Positions 49,340 to 60,206 of a stretch of DNA of 64,000 bases are shown piece by piece. The translations under genes were made by a program, and so were the position numbers. The stretch comes from Symbiodinium natans. Its lineage: Eukaryota; Sar; Dinophyceae; Suessiales; Symbiodiniaceae. The stretch lies in assembly GCA_905221605.1 (NCBI GenBank), contig CAJNDS010002779.1:948116-1012115 (forward strand). The letters are read 5' to 3'. Numbering within the stretch: the first letter of the stretch is position 1; each line of letters begins with the position of its first letter. Below the pieces are notes generated by a model that did not search any database, was not told where the DNA came from, and saw only the letters and a list, made by a program, of their open reading frames with translations.

Positions 49340-49363
49340 GGCAATGGGATACATTACTCCTGA
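49323..49363 (+). CDS. LHC piece 3 (RIAMLAAMGYITPE)
   Basis: RIAMLAAMGYITP is the end of the first LHC helix and the following loop. It ends CCT GA before a GC donor (GA|GCAACTT). The split codon completes to Glu with exon 4. Confidence 0.8.
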
Positions 49364-49677
49364 GCAACTTGGTTGCGCGAGGTCTTCAATTTTGTAGCAC
49401 CTGGAGGCCGCCGCGCCCAACGCGGAGTCGGTGCTAATTGGTTGGTTCTGGGGAGTAGGGGCTACATTCGGCGCACTCTTCTTCTTCTTCTTCTTCTTCT
49501 TCTTCTGCGCGAGGTCAATGATGGGCGCCGAGTGCTTTTTGAGTTTTTTCTCATTGACGTTTTTATCACAAGTGACATGTTCAGTTTCTACATGTGTTCC
49601 GTTGTGTAGTTGACCAAGGATCACCGGCAAGTTCCCTGGTTATCTGTCGCCATCACCAGGGTTGAAATTCGCCGATG

Positions 49678-50457
49678 TCCTGGCTCGATTTCTTTTTCGT
49701 TAAAGGTCACTCGGGGGATAAGGGAAATGACCAGGCAGATCGCTTGGCTGACCTTGGGGCCAGAGGTAAACAAACTCTACAGAGCCAAAGGTGGCTGTCT
49801 CCTTTAAACGAGGCACCTCCAGTCAAACCTTTACATATGGACCATTGTTGGAGATGTAATCGGGTGTACTCCGGCCCCTCGCATGCGCGCCAACTAGCGG
49901 GCCATGAGGCGTATTGCAAAGTTCCTGGAGCTCCGCCCCCTTACATTTTATGTCGTAATGGGTGTGGCAAACGGTTTGCGTGGCAGTCGGACGATGGTTC
50001 AAAGAAACGTGTTCATCATGCCAGAGAGTGGAGAAATCTGCATGAGAAGATTTGTAGGGGATCTGAGCGTCTGACATTGGAGTGTCCCTACTGTCAGTAC
50101 TCCTTCCCTGTTGGTACAACGGATGAAACAGTTTTACTTCATAGGAACAACTGCTCTAGTTGCCCTGAGGATGCTAAGTCGTTGCGTCGCACTCGAACGT
50201 GCGAAAAGTGTGGGGCTAACATTCCAATTGCTAAATGCGAGGCTCATCAGGAATCGTGCAGGGGTTCAGTTCAGGCAAATCGTTCCTGTCAGTTGTGCGG
50301 GGTGTCGTTCCAGTCTGTAGACGCTCGTTTGAAGCATGAAAATGTCTGCAGAGGTTCGGTTGACGCAAACTTGACTTGTTCCAAATGTAAGCGTGTGTTT
50401 GACTCATGGGGAAGCCGTATTGCGCACGAAAAAGCTTGTCAGGGGGGGAAGGCTTAG
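49678..50457 (+). CDS. LINE C1: RNase H end and zinc-finger array
   Basis: A 5'-truncated ORF2. It opens in the last RNase H block (FFVKGHSGDKGNDQADRLAD, with the final Asp) and continues with CWRCNRVYSGPSHARQLAGH...C, CRNGCGKRFAW, CPYCQYSF, CEKCGANIPIAKCEAHQESC, CQLCGVSFQSVDARLKHENV-C and CSKCKRVFDSWGSRIAHEKA-C. Fingers are joined by a recurring CRGSxxANxxC linker. It probably binds nucleic acid. The stop is TAG at 50455-50457. Confidence 0.75.
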   Translation, partial: SWLDFFFVKGHSGDKGNDQADRLADLGARGKQTLQSQRWLSPLNEAPPVKPLHMDHCWRCNRVYSGPSHARQLAGHEAYCKVPGAPPPYILCRNGCGKRFAWQSDDGSKKRVHHAREWRNLHEKICRGSERLTLECPYCQYSFPVGTTDETVLLHRNNCSSCPEDAKSLRRTRTCEKCGANIPIAKCEAHQESCRGSVQANRSCQLCGVSFQSVDARLKHENVCRGSVDANLTCSKCKRVFDSWGSRIAHEKACQGGKA

Positions 50458-50485
50458 TTCAGGTGGGTTGTGCCTACTCGGTTGG

Positions 50486-50578
50486 CTCGGTCCCGCTTGC
50501 GGGAGACCGGGCCCCACAAGCTCCTTTGCTGCGCCCCTTCCGGCTGTGGTCCTGCTTGCAGGAGACCACAGGGTGCTT
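50486..50578 (+). other. LINE C1 3' UTR twin hairpins
   Basis: Two stem-loops of the same design: GGTCCCG-CTTG-CGGGAGACC near 50488-50508, and GTGGTCCTG-CTTG-CAGGAGACCAC near 50547-50571. The element at 54035-54120 keeps both, with substitutions. In some LINEs such 3' stem-loops are where the RT starts. Confidence 0.65.
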
Positions 50579-51014
50579 GTGCCGGCGCAGTTGGGGAGTG
50601 GTCCATGGGTGGGCGTCGTTGTGTCCTTTGGGAGGGTTCTGGCGTTTGTCGTGTTTTTTTTTCTTCTTTCTCGTTTTTTTGTTTCTCTCTCCTCTTCTGT
50701 GCTTTTGCTTCCTGTCTTATTTTCGTCCTCTTCCTTCGTTTTGCTTACTTCTTGATCCTACCAGTTCCATGGATATGAAGTTGGTTTGCCGCCAGATCAC
50801 CAGCTTTGGTCACCTGATATTCGAATGGAGATCGGGGAGCTCTTCCAGGACTGCTTTTGGGACAGGACTACTGGGGAGCTTGCTGCTCTACTGTGGCCTG
50901 TGCATGCTCTGTTCACCAAAGGGTTCATGTTTTTCCGCCTTTCCGCAGGTGTTTTCCGAGCTTCCGCGCGACCCGTTTGATAGCCTCCCGTTCGTTAAGT
51001 CCGCTCAGCGTGCA

Positions 51015-51590
51015 ATGGAGGGACGTATGGAAGCACGACTTGCCCAGCTCGAAGACAAGGTTGCTGAGTGGGACGCCACTTTGCGGGTCAGGGTGAAGGG
51101 GTGCCAACCCTTGTTGGAAGAGGCAAGGGAGATCGAGGGGGGCTCCAAGGAATTCTGGCGCCTGAAGGAGAAAGTAGGCGATATCTTGCTTCAAGCTCTT
51201 ACCGAAGAGCTAACCAAGTGTCCGCAAGCCTGCAAAGCGGTACCGGATACATGGCGCACGGAACTCACCCAGGTGTTCCGTGCTGAATTCCTTGTCGGGG
51301 TTTTCAGTGTGGGTGGGAAATTCAGCTCCTCAGAGCTGGTGGACATCAGATTCCGGCCAGGGCTCCAAGGGCTGCGTGCCAACTTCCTCGTCAAAGACTG
51401 TCTCACTCGGATCCTCAAGGAAATCCCCCAAGCGTCGTTTGGCATGTGGGTTCCCCTCTCCGCCCCCGAAACAAAGCGCAGGCGGCGCGCGGCTAGCAAC
51501 CCAGCCCCTGCGGAGAAAGACAGGGTGTCTCGGGCCCGCCGGGGTAATGGGGGTGGTGGTGGGGAGGGTGCCAGGCCAGCTCGTCGCTAG
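51015..51590 (+). CDS. LINE ORF1-like protein, copy 1
   Basis: Start taken at the ATG before a coiled coil (MEGRMEARLAQLEDKVAEWD). Downstream VGVFSVGGKF, VDIRFRPGLQGLRANF and WVPLSAPE align by eye with VGVFPVGGEW, LDLRYKPSLASFR and WVPLSAGE of the ORF at 56587, so they form a family. A basic tail ends RARRGNGGGGGEGARPARR. Role: probably the RNA-binding ORF1. The upstream open frame is T-rich and probably 5' UTR. Confidence 0.6.
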   Translation: MEGRMEARLAQLEDKVAEWDATLRVRVKGCQPLLEEAREIEGGSKEFWRLKEKVGDILLQALTEELTKCPQACKAVPDTWRTELTQVFRAEFLVGVFSVGGKFSSSELVDIRFRPGLQGLRANFLVKDCLTRILKEIPQASFGMWVPLSAPETKRRRRAASNPAPAEKDRVSRARRGNGGGGGEGARPARR

Positions 51591-51625
51591 TTTCTAGTCT
51601 GTCTTGTTTTCCTCGTTCGCGGCCG

Positions 51626-51823
51626 ATGCGTGGCGTTCCTACTCACTGTTTGGGTTTGCTATGGATGGCTGATGTGGGATGGGCAAGAATCCATCGCTAT
51701 CGGCCGTTAATGAGGGTTTTTTCTATGGGCACTAGATTGCGATCCCTGGGATCAGACCACAGCCTGCCAGCTCGGGTTAGCTTTTTTGAAATCCGCTCAA
51801 GATTCTGGTTACCGCGCGTGTGA
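51626..51823 (+). pseudogene. APE endonuclease end fragment
   Basis: Reads LRSLGSDHSLPARVSF, the terminal SDH block of an APE-type endonuclease. It directly follows ORF1 copy 1, indicating a large internal deletion between ORF1 and the end of the endonuclease. Confidence 0.45.
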
Positions 51824-51898
51824 CAAAACTTCGATGCCAATCTTCCTCTTTTCTTCTCCCTCCGGCTTTCTCGTTCCCGTTCTCTCGTTCTCTTCCCC

Positions 51899-51904
51899 CC
51901 TCTC

Positions 51905-52001
<97 letters not shown>

Positions 52002-52041
52002 CTCTCTCTCTCTCTCTTCTCTCTCATCTCTCTCCTCTCTC

Positions 52042-52086
<45 letters not shown>

Positions 52087-52218
52087 CTTTCTCTCCTCTC
52101 TCTCTCTTCTCTCTCTCCTCTCTCCTCTCTCTCTTTCTCTCTCTCTCCTCTCTCTCTCTCTCTCTTCTTCTCTTTCTCTCTCTCTCTCTCCTCTCGTCTC
52201 TCTCTCTCTCTCTCTCCT

Positions 52219-52301
<83 letters not shown>

Positions 52302-52305
52302 CTCT
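51899..52305 (+). repeat. (CT)n pyrimidine tract, ~400 bp
   Basis: Almost pure CT with occasional TT and CC interruptions. Open frames of Ser/Leu on + and Arg/Glu on - are artefacts. Confidence 0.97.
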
Positions 52306-52475
52306 TGCATGTTGTTTGGGAACTGCAGCGGTCTTGTGTGTTGGTGGAGTGCATATTTGGTGGGTCAAGTCATCTGCATCTGCTGGGGGGACGCTGGGGG
52401 TCTTTTCTGGCCGTAACCCCAGGACGACGACGACGACGATGTCCTGGCTAAAAATTATAGACCAAGTCCTTCCAC

Positions 52476-54029
52476 GTGCGCGGCCCGCCCGTTCGTACCA
52501 GGCGCGGCTCAACTCTTGGAAGGTCGGGGATGCAGCCATTCTCCCACCAACGTTGGCGAGTGAAGAGCGCAGCTCAGTTGCTGCTCCTACTCTCCCCTTA
52601 CAATGCCCGGCGTGCAGCCACGTTGCCAAAACCGCCAGAGAACCAGGTCCATTATGATGGCCAACACGCGGTTTTTGATGAATTCCTTCTCACTGTCAGC
52701 ACACGTCGATGTCCTCTATGCTCACAGGTGTTTGTTTACTCTTCGGACGCCAAAACTCATCAGTGTCCAAGTAAAATTCACACACTTGATGATTTGTCAA
52801 AAGCTGGTAGTGCGACCAGGTCGTGGACCCGTCCTCACTTTGACATGGACAATCTGACAGGATGGGTCCTCTATGTTGACGGCTCTGGACCTCATGATTC
52901 AATAGTTTCTGCTGGTTGGGGGGTTGCAATATGGTCTCTCAACTCGGACAACTGGGCACCGGAGTGCGAGTTGTTTGGGCCTGTTCCGCTCAAGTCCTGG
53001 GATAAAAGATGGTTGGGAGCGGTCAGACCTACTAATAATGTTGGGGAACTTACGTCCATGGGTGAGGCCCTCCTTTGGCTTCAAGATGAGGCTCCTGGTG
53101 CGCCAGATCTGCCCGAGCGTATTTATTATGATTCTCAGTATGCGCATCATGCCATCACGGGTACCGCTCAACCAGACGCAAATGAAGTCCTTATCGGCAA
53201 CGTAAGGGAAATTCTGTCCAAAGTCAGGGTCATGCGGGCAATCGATTTCATACATGTTAAAGCTCACACAGGTGTTGCCGGTAATGAATTCGCAGACCAG
53301 TTGGCGGATCAAGGGGCCAGAGGTCTTCAGACCACTACGTCTCGGCGTTGGTTGACCCCTTGTGACACCCCTGAAGAAGTCCCGGCAATAATGTCGGATC
53401 ATTGTTGGCGTTGTGGTAAAGTATATACGGGGTCATCTCACGCCCGCTCCCTTGCGGGACACGAGGCATATTGTAAAGTGCCTGGAGCACCCCCTCCCTT
53501 CATTCGGTGCAGACACGGATGTGGTAAGCAATTTGCGTGGAAGTTCGCGGAAGGCAAGCGTAAACAGCCACATCATGCTCGAGAAAATCGCAACACTCAT
53601 GAACGCATTTGCAGGGGCAGTGATTAACTCACGCGTACATGCCCTTTCTGTCATTCAATTTTCCCTCCCTCCATTACTGATGCTACTCTCTTAAAGCACC
53701 GCAAAGAATGTGATCAAAGGCCAAATGACGCAGTTAGCGAATGTCCCTCCTGGCAGTGTAGCATTTGCTCGTGTAAATTCACGTCGGGTGACAAGATTTC
53801 GCACGAGGAAAGTTGTCGGGGTAGCGCGTTGTTAAACAAAACCTGCAGGTTGTGTTCTGCCATTTTGCAAACGTCCTCCGCCAGAGAAACGCACGAGGAA
53901 TTTTGTCGTGGTTCTGAGGAAGCAAATCTTAAATGTCTTCATTGTTCTCGCCCCTTCTCCACCATAGGCAGTCGTACAGCTCATGAAGAGGCGTGCTCCT
54001 CCAGACCGTCTATCCTGCATCCGGTTTAG
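52476..54029 (+). CDS. LINE C2: zinc motif, RNase H and zinc-finger array (one in-frame stop)
   Basis: RRCPLCSQVFVYSSDAKTH is followed by a complete RNase H: LYVDGSGPHD (D), NNVGELTSMGEALLWL (E), IYYDSQYAHHA (D), VKAHTGVAGNEFADQLADQG (H and D). Then come CWRCGKVYTGSSHARSLAGH...C, CRHGCGKQFAW and, after a TAA at 53625-53627 in the same frame, CPFCHSIFPP, CSICSCKFTSGDKISHEE-C, CRLCSAILQTSSARETHEEF-C and CLHCSRPFSTIGSRTAHEEA-C. RNase H removes the RNA strand during reverse transcription. Confidence 0.78.
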
Positions 54030-54034
54030 GTGGA

Positions 54035-54125
54035 ACGGTCCCGCTTGTCGGGAGACCGGTCTGCCGCTTAGTGCGGTTAACGTGAGTCCCCTTCGGGGCT
54101 GTGGACCTGCTTGCAGGTAACCGCT
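54035..54125 (+). other. LINE C2 3' UTR twin hairpins
   Basis: CGGTCCCG-CTTG-TCGGGAGACCG and a weaker GTGGACCTG-CTTG-CAGGTAACCGC, with CCCTTCGGGG between. Same arrangement as after LINE C1, so the two elements belong to one family. Confidence 0.6.
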
Positions 54126-55087
54126 GTGTGCTTGTCACCGACTCCGTGCCGCCCGTTGCCGTTCTCTTTGAACTCTTCCTGAGTCTTCACCGCATGCATG
54201 AGCTCATTGGGAAACACTTCTGAACCCAAACCAACCCAACTGGTCAGCTTCTCCATCCAGGTCAAGAATCCAAGAGCTTCAGAGATGCGATCCTTCCAAG
54301 ACGAAAAGTCAATGGTCGGCAAACTGGGCAACCATTTGTCCGATCGAGCAAACACATCCCTTTCACTTTCTTGCTCCAGAGGTGGAGGTCTCAGTGGGGG
54401 ACTTGGGCTCGCCATCCGAAAAAGCTGGGTCCCCTTCGCAGGAGTACCCACTGGCGATGCACCTTGACATCCCGAAGAAGAACTGGGCATGTTCTCAGGA
54501 ACACCATCCTGAGGTAAGGGGGGATTCACCTGTTGCTGTTGCTGTGGCTGCTGTTGCTGATGCTGCTGTATCATCCACTGCTGATGCTGCTGCTGTTGCT
54601 GCACCATGGACGAAGTCATCGTTTGCATAAACTGCTGTTGCTGCACAACCAGTTGCTGCATCATGCTTTCCAATTCTCGCACTTGTCTCGTCAACCCTTG
54701 CACGTCGGGTGATGTTTGTGATGGTGTCACCACAGGTTGAGGAGGTCCAGTGGATAGTCCTGGTGGTAACGAAGGACTTCCTACCGCTTGCTGAGGCAAA
54801 CCAGGGGGAAACGAAGGGCCTCCCATTGTCTGTTGGGGTGCTCCAGTAGCTACCCCATGAGGGCTTCTGGCGGGAGTTCGACCTCTGGGCACTGGGCCAT
54901 ACACAGGTTGGCTTCCTTGTGCCAAACCTTGCACCCACAGTGGGTTGGGATTTCCCAAACCCGGAAAAGGGTCTACCCTTCGCCTTGTCTCAGCATCCAT
55001 GATGGGCACAGAGCTTCCACGCTCTCGTCCACCTCTTGGACTCCTCACATGAGCTCCACTGGTATGTCGTGGGGGTGTATTCAACAT
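54077..55087 (-). CDS. Gag-like retrotransposon protein (antisense)
   Basis: Minus-strand ATG at 55085-55087. A Pro/Gly-rich N-terminus is followed by a coiled, Gln-rich segment (LTRQVRELESMMQQLVVQQ and a poly-Q/H run), then RSDKWLPSLPTIDFSSWKDR and LGFLTWMEKLTSWVGLGSE, which matches the start of the Gag fold in dinoflagellate copia-like elements. It loses coherence near 54170, so it is a 5' fragment. It is the only antisense coding segment in the LHC intron. Confidence 0.5.
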   Translation of the reverse strand: MLNTPPRHTSGAHVRSPRGGRERGSSVPIMDAETRRRVDPFPGLGNPNPLWVQGLAQGSQPVYGPVPRGRTPARSPHGVATGAPQQTMGGPSFPPGLPQQAVGSPSLPPGLSTGPPQPVVTPSQTSPDVQGLTRQVRELESMMQQLVVQQQQFMQTMTSSMVQQQQQHQQWMIQQHQQQQPQQQQQVNPPLPQDGVPENMPSSSSGCQGASPVGTPAKGTQLFRMASPSPPLRPPPLEQESERDVFARSDKWLPSLPTIDFSSWKDRISEALGFLTWMEKLTSWVGLGSEVFPNELMHAVKTQEEFKENGNGRHGVGDKHTAVTCKQVHSPEGDSR

Positions 55088-55098
55088 AGTTCCTGAAC

Positions 55099-55569
55099 TC
55101 AGGCTCCAGCCTGCAGTCTCTCCACAACGTCTTCTGGCGAAAATTCTCTCACCAACACCAGATGGTCCAGGCTCCTGAAGAACCTTAGTTCTACTCTACC
55201 AAGCACCGTATTCCTCCAAGATCGGTCACAACCAATCCAGTTCCAGACAAACCACCTTGCCCGGGCTCCAAAGTGCCTCAACAGCCGCTGAACCAACTGC
55301 TTCCAAGCCTGATGAGTCCGGATCCGCCTCCTCACAGGGTAGGCTTCCCGGTACTCACTTACACGGTCCGAGTACAAGAGATTCCGGTCCACTGGCAGTC
55401 TGGGCTCCAAACCCAAACTTGCCTCCAGGCACTCACAGAGTCCTGACAGACAACCAAAGACCATACACGGGCTCGTACCACAAGGCACAAGCTCCGCTAC
55501 CACGTGAAAAACCGAAGGTCCCTCTGGTACCTTTTCCCTTGAAAGCACGAACCCTGACCTCTCACACAA
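55099..55569 (-). CDS. Unrecognised antisense ORF upstream of the Gag-like ORF
   Basis: Minus-strand ATG at 55567-55569, 156 codons, rich in Arg, Leu and Glu (RRRIRTHQAWKQLVQRLLRH; FVWNWIGCDRSWRNTVLGRV). It may be leader or LTR sequence of the same antisense retrotransposon rather than a protein. No long terminal repeat partner was found. Confidence 0.25.
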   Translation of the reverse strand: MCERSGFVLSREKVPEGPSVFHVVAELVPCGTSPCMVFGCLSGLCECLEASLGLEPRLPVDRNLLYSDRVSEYREAYPVRRRIRTHQAWKQLVQRLLRHFGARARWFVWNWIGCDRSWRNTVLGRVELRFFRSLDHLVLVREFSPEDVVERLQAGA

Positions 55570-55799
55570 GTGCGGACAGCTCTCTCTTTTTCACAGTCAG
55601 AGCCACTTGAGCCAAAAGTCACGAAGTGCACAAACTAAACGAATTCTCTCTTGTGAGCTTAAACTCAGCTAATCCCCAGTCCTTTTGTTTGGTCTGTCCG
55701 TTTCTGTTCGTTCACCGTGGGGGGTCCCGTGGGGTCGGGCCGTCCGCTCGTTTTCTGGTCATTTTCGTTTCTTTTCCCTCTCGTCCTTTTTTTTTTTGG

Positions 55800-56215
<416 letters not shown>

Positions 56216-56586
56216 TCTCCTTTGCAATTGTCACAAGCAGAGTGCGATTTCGACCACTTATTGGGGAGTATCTGCTTATCTTGGTACGTTCTTATTTGGC
56301 CCTGTTCCGGGTTGTTCTTGCTTTCTTTGTCCCTGGTTCTTGGCAGGCTGAGCTCTACGCTACGTTCTATCCACGTGACACTGCTCTTGGAACGGAGGAC
56401 GTCGGGGTTTCAGGACGAGTCGGTTTAGGTCGCTTGTTGTTTTTTGTTTTTTTTGTTTGTTCTTCTTTTTTTCTTTTGTTGTGTTTTTGTGATGGCCCTT
56501 TTTCCCCCGGACGCGACGCTGATGCTCATGAAGCCATTTTGCTCCTCTTTCGCGCCCTGCAATCCCTGCCAACCCCTCGCTTACCC

Positions 56587-57195
56587 ATGTCGCTGGAAGC
56601 CCGCGTCGCGAAGCTTGAGGACGGCCTCTCGGACTGGTCGGCAACCACCCGTACCAGATGGGAAGGGATGAAGGCTTCGGATGAGCGTATGCAGGCATTG
56701 GTGAAAACCAAGACAGGCCTTTGGCAGGTGAAGGACGAACTCTTCAACCTAGTTATAATTGACTTGGATCCGCTCTTGTCGCACGTTCCTGACCCCAACC
56801 AACAGATGCAGTTACGTGCCGAGCTCAGGGAGGTTCTATCCGCCCGCGAGGATATCGTGGGGGTCTTCCCGGTGGGTGGCGAGTGGGGGCGACGTACTGG
56901 GTTGGACCTTCGATACAAACCTTCGCTAGCATCCTTCCGCCTCTGCCAAGCGGTTCGTAACGTCCTTGGACCCCTTCTGAGACGTTTGGACGGAGCTACT
57001 GTGAAGGTGTGGGTTCCTCTCTCCGCTGGGGAAATGGCGAAGAAGCGCAAGAGAGAGACCATGGGGGAGATGACCACCGCCGTAGATCCCCGAAGAGGGA
57101 CCGTCGTGAGCATCGTGGGCATCGTGATGGTGGCCGGCGGTAACCGCCTGTTTTTCCATCATCGCGTTTCCCCCCCTTTGTTTTTTCCATTTTAA
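56587..57195 (+). CDS. LINE ORF1-like protein, copy 2
   Basis: The coiled-coil start MSLEARVAKLEDGLSDWS parallels copy 1. Then comes VGVFPVGGEWGRR, LDLRYKPSLASFRLCQAVRN and VKVWVPLSAGEMAKKRKRE, ending in a hydrophobic tail at TAA 57193-57195. In-frame, protein-like sequence continues upstream to ~56510 (DAHEAILLLFRALQSLP), so the true start may be earlier. Confidence 0.6.
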   Translation: MSLEARVAKLEDGLSDWSATTRTRWEGMKASDERMQALVKTKTGLWQVKDELFNLVIIDLDPLLSHVPDPNQQMQLRAELREVLSAREDIVGVFPVGGEWGRRTGLDLRYKPSLASFRLCQAVRNVLGPLLRRLDGATVKVWVPLSAGEMAKKRKRETMGEMTTAVDPRRGTVVSIVGIVMVAGGNRLFFHHRVSPPLFFPF

Positions 57196-57324
57196 GTATT
57201 TCTCCGCGGTGGGGACTTCGGCCTTGACGTTCCGTCTGGCATGCTCGTGCAGTGTCCTGCTCTGTATGGGATGTTGTGTGTGTCTCTCTGGCTCGCCGTC
57301 TCTCGTTCCTTCTGTCCCTCTCTT

Positions 57325-57330
57325 CCTCCT

Positions 57331-57362
<32 letters not shown>

Positions 57363-57366
57363 TTTT

Positions 57367-57458
<92 letters not shown>

Positions 57459-57460
57459 TC
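57325..57460 (+). repeat. (CTTT)n and (CT)n pyrimidine tract
   Basis: About 85 bp of CTTT units with one T-run slip, then ~40 bp of CT. It lies ~110 bp before the LHC exon 4 acceptor. Confidence 0.97.
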
Positions 57461-57566
57461 CTCTGCTTCTCGGTCGCTCTCTTTCTCCCGTTCCCTTCTT
57501 TCTTGGAGGCCTTGAGTGTCGTGTGATGGTGGCTTCTGGTTGGTGGTCATTCTTTTCTTTTGTCAG

Positions 57567-57686
57567 GAACCTGACGGGTGGTCATTACTGGCCGAACTCG
57601 CCCGACTCCGACTCCGACTCCGATGTCCCCAATGGTTTGGCCGCAATTTCCAAGGTTCCTGCCGCAGGTTGGGGACAGATCCTTGC
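57567..57686 (+). CDS. LHC exon 4 (LTGG ... GLAAISKVPAAGWGQIL)
   Basis: Follows TTTTGTCAG. It reads NLTGGHYWPNSPDSDS, then DVPNGLAAISKVPAAGWGQ and IL, ending at a GT donor (CTTGC|GTAGGG). VPNGLAAISKVP is a hallmark of dinoflagellate antenna proteins. The loop carries a (GACTCC)3 expansion encoding Asp-Ser repeats where family members have GYLSPSxGLKF, a local oddity. The next exon is not found before 64000. Confidence 0.85.
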
Positions 57687-57689
57687 GTA

Positions 57690-58555
57690 GGGGCCCGTTG
57701 AGTCAGTGCACAGTTTCGTTCACGATGATACTTGTCGTGCAGACCATGCGAGTCAAAGATACCCCACTTGACAAGCCAACGGGGGGGCTACCTGGATGGC
57801 CACAGGGGCCCCGGCATGCACCAAACCTCCACGTGGTGCCCCCTGGAAACCTGCCAAGTTCAGCAGCGGCCAAAACCCAGATAGCACGATTCCGTTCTAA
57901 ACACGACAGGCCGGGATAGGGCGACGAGACTTACTGGCGCGCTTCGGGCCATTTCAATTCGACCACCGCCGGAATCGGGCAAGTGACACGGGGGGACATT
58001 CAATTTACACCCGAACTTTAAAACGTCATGTTGACTTGGGAAGTCCCCGGCAGGGCTAACGCCTTTCCCTCATTGAGGGCGCTCCCAACACAGGGAGGGC
58101 GAGGTGCACATAAGGGGTGAAATCGCTAACGCTTCGGAGGCGTTGGGGCATTCGGCATCTTGGGGACTCGCTGTCGTCCGCTCTTCCTCCGTTGCAGATT
58201 TCCATCCCGGAGTCGCGGGTGGGCTCCGACACTCCAAAATGATGACACGGTTGGGGAATTCCACGAAAGTTTTCTTTCTTAAGCCCCCAACGAGGGTACA
58301 AAGTTAGCACGATCCATACAAGACACAGGATGGTTCTGCTAGGACTAGCACGGACAAACGATATTAGAGGTAACAACACTCGACATCCGCGGCTACATAT
58401 AGGATCGACAGCGCCAAACACGCCGGTACAGACGAGGGAAAATCTGACACACATACGCTTAAGGGGTTCAACGCACGCGCACACACACACACACACATTC
58501 CGCACACACACACACACACACCTTCCATAGCATACCGGCACGTGGGGAACAAGCC
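57690..58555 (+). other. LINE D 5' region
   Basis: No full gene. 57740-57915 reads PTGGLPGWPQGPRHAPNLHV then a basic tail and could be the end of an ORF1. An imperfect (CA)n tract lies at 58470-58522 just before the ORF2 start. Confidence 0.4.
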
Positions 58556-60170
58556 ATGCCACGATCGGTGTTAGACTTAGCAACGCGCAGGAAACTGCAA
58601 AGAGAGATGAAACGGAAACGAATCTGCATGGGGAAGTTCGCAGCACATAGTATAGCCAACATGAAGAAACGCCGCACATTTCTGTTCGGCACCTGGAACA
58701 CGCGACAATTAGGGGCCATGCGCAGCAAACATGACCAACATCTAAAGTTAAAACACATGAGTCAACTTTGGGAAGCCAGGGGATGGGGAGCAGTGATGCT
58801 CACGGACACTACGTTCGGAAGGCACAAGGAGTTTGACATAGAAGGACATCAAACCACATGGACAATCATTAGTCGTGGGCATGTCTCAATCGCCCTCAAC
58901 CAGAAATGGAAACAAGCGTGGCAAAACGCAGGCACACACGTACAAACGGATGGCAAACAACAACATTGTAGGGTCATGATGATACAGATTCCATGCTACA
59001 GACGCCTTGGCGTCTCCCTGGTAGCGGTATATTCTCCAAGCTCAAAAGCCACTAGGGCGGAAGTGGACGAGCACCTCGCGGACATTGAACACGTCGCCGG
59101 CAAATGCCGCCCGCGACACACGCTCATCATCGGTGGCGATTTCAACTCCGAAACGGGGGTACGGGACGCAGAGTCGGGATCAACAATGGGACCTCACGGA
59201 ACCGGAAAGCGCAACCACAGGGGCCGCCTCCTTGTACAGATGTGCAAGGACCACAACTGGAGTGACGCACATTCATGGACAGGGCAAAAAAACAAGGAGA
59301 CCTGGCGGAACCCTCGATGGCGCACATACCACCTTCTGGACCACTTCCTAGTGCCGCGGGGATACATACGCAACGTTAAACGCGTACTCACTATTCACGA
59401 AGAAGTTGCATTTCGACTACACCTGACAGGCTGGGGAGAATACACAGACCACAAACCAGTCGAGCTAGCCATCCGGCTAGCCCCCCCGGCACATTACAAA
59501 CAACGACAACAGACACATAGGAAACTGGCCCTACACAAAGGGAGGGGCAATACAGATGAGGCAAGACAACTCAGGGAACAGTATCATGACAGGATACAAA
59601 CCTTGATGGATAGTGAGGGACCGCCTCAAACATGGCCAGAATACTGTGCTCTAACCCAAAAGGCTGCAGCACAGGTGTTTGGATACATGGAACACTCACA
59701 TCCACGACCTTGGATGCAGGGAAGGGAGCCAACGTTACGGGAAATGAGCCGCAAAGTCAACCAACTACAAAAACAGGTTAGAGAGCTGGAGGAAGAGGCA
59801 GAGCAAGGGAGGGCGCCGGGAGATATGGAGCGCATAAAGCTCGAACTAAGACGCAGCAAGCAACACAAGTCGCGTAAACTTAAGAAATGGGAGAACGACT
59901 ACTGGCACAGCGTGGCAGAACAGGCAGAACAGGCGGAACACAGAGGCGACTCATACGCACTGTACAAAGTCATGGCAAAACTGCGCACTCGGGGCACGGC
60001 CAAAAAACACATAGGCGAACGACACATCGCAGCGGACCCTTTTGCAGAAGCAGATTCGTGGCGAACACACTTCCGTAGCATCCAAAACGGGGTACAACCA
60101 GTTTCACACAGAGTCTGGCAGAACATAACACAGGCAGAAACGGTGGAAACAAGCCCCCTCACAGATACCC
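58556..60170 (+). CDS. LINE D APE endonuclease and linker
   Basis: ATG at 58556. FLFGTWNTRQLGA (Asn block), SLVAVYSPSSKATRAE, HTLIIGGDFNSETG (GDFN) and YTDHKPVELAIRL (terminal DH block) mark a complete APE fold. A basic helical linker follows (EMSRKVNQLQKQVRELEEEA). The open frame runs to 60547, but coherence moves to another frame near 60170. Confidence 0.72.
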
Positions 60171-60206
60171 CATCAGTTCACAGAAATCCGACAAACCATC
60201 ATCAAG

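Noticed and set aside
51777-52310. Long Arg/Glu and Ser/Leu open frames
   Set aside because: They are produced by a ~400 bp (CT)n microsatellite that has no stop codon in any frame. The same applies to frames over 55665-56230 and 57240-57550.
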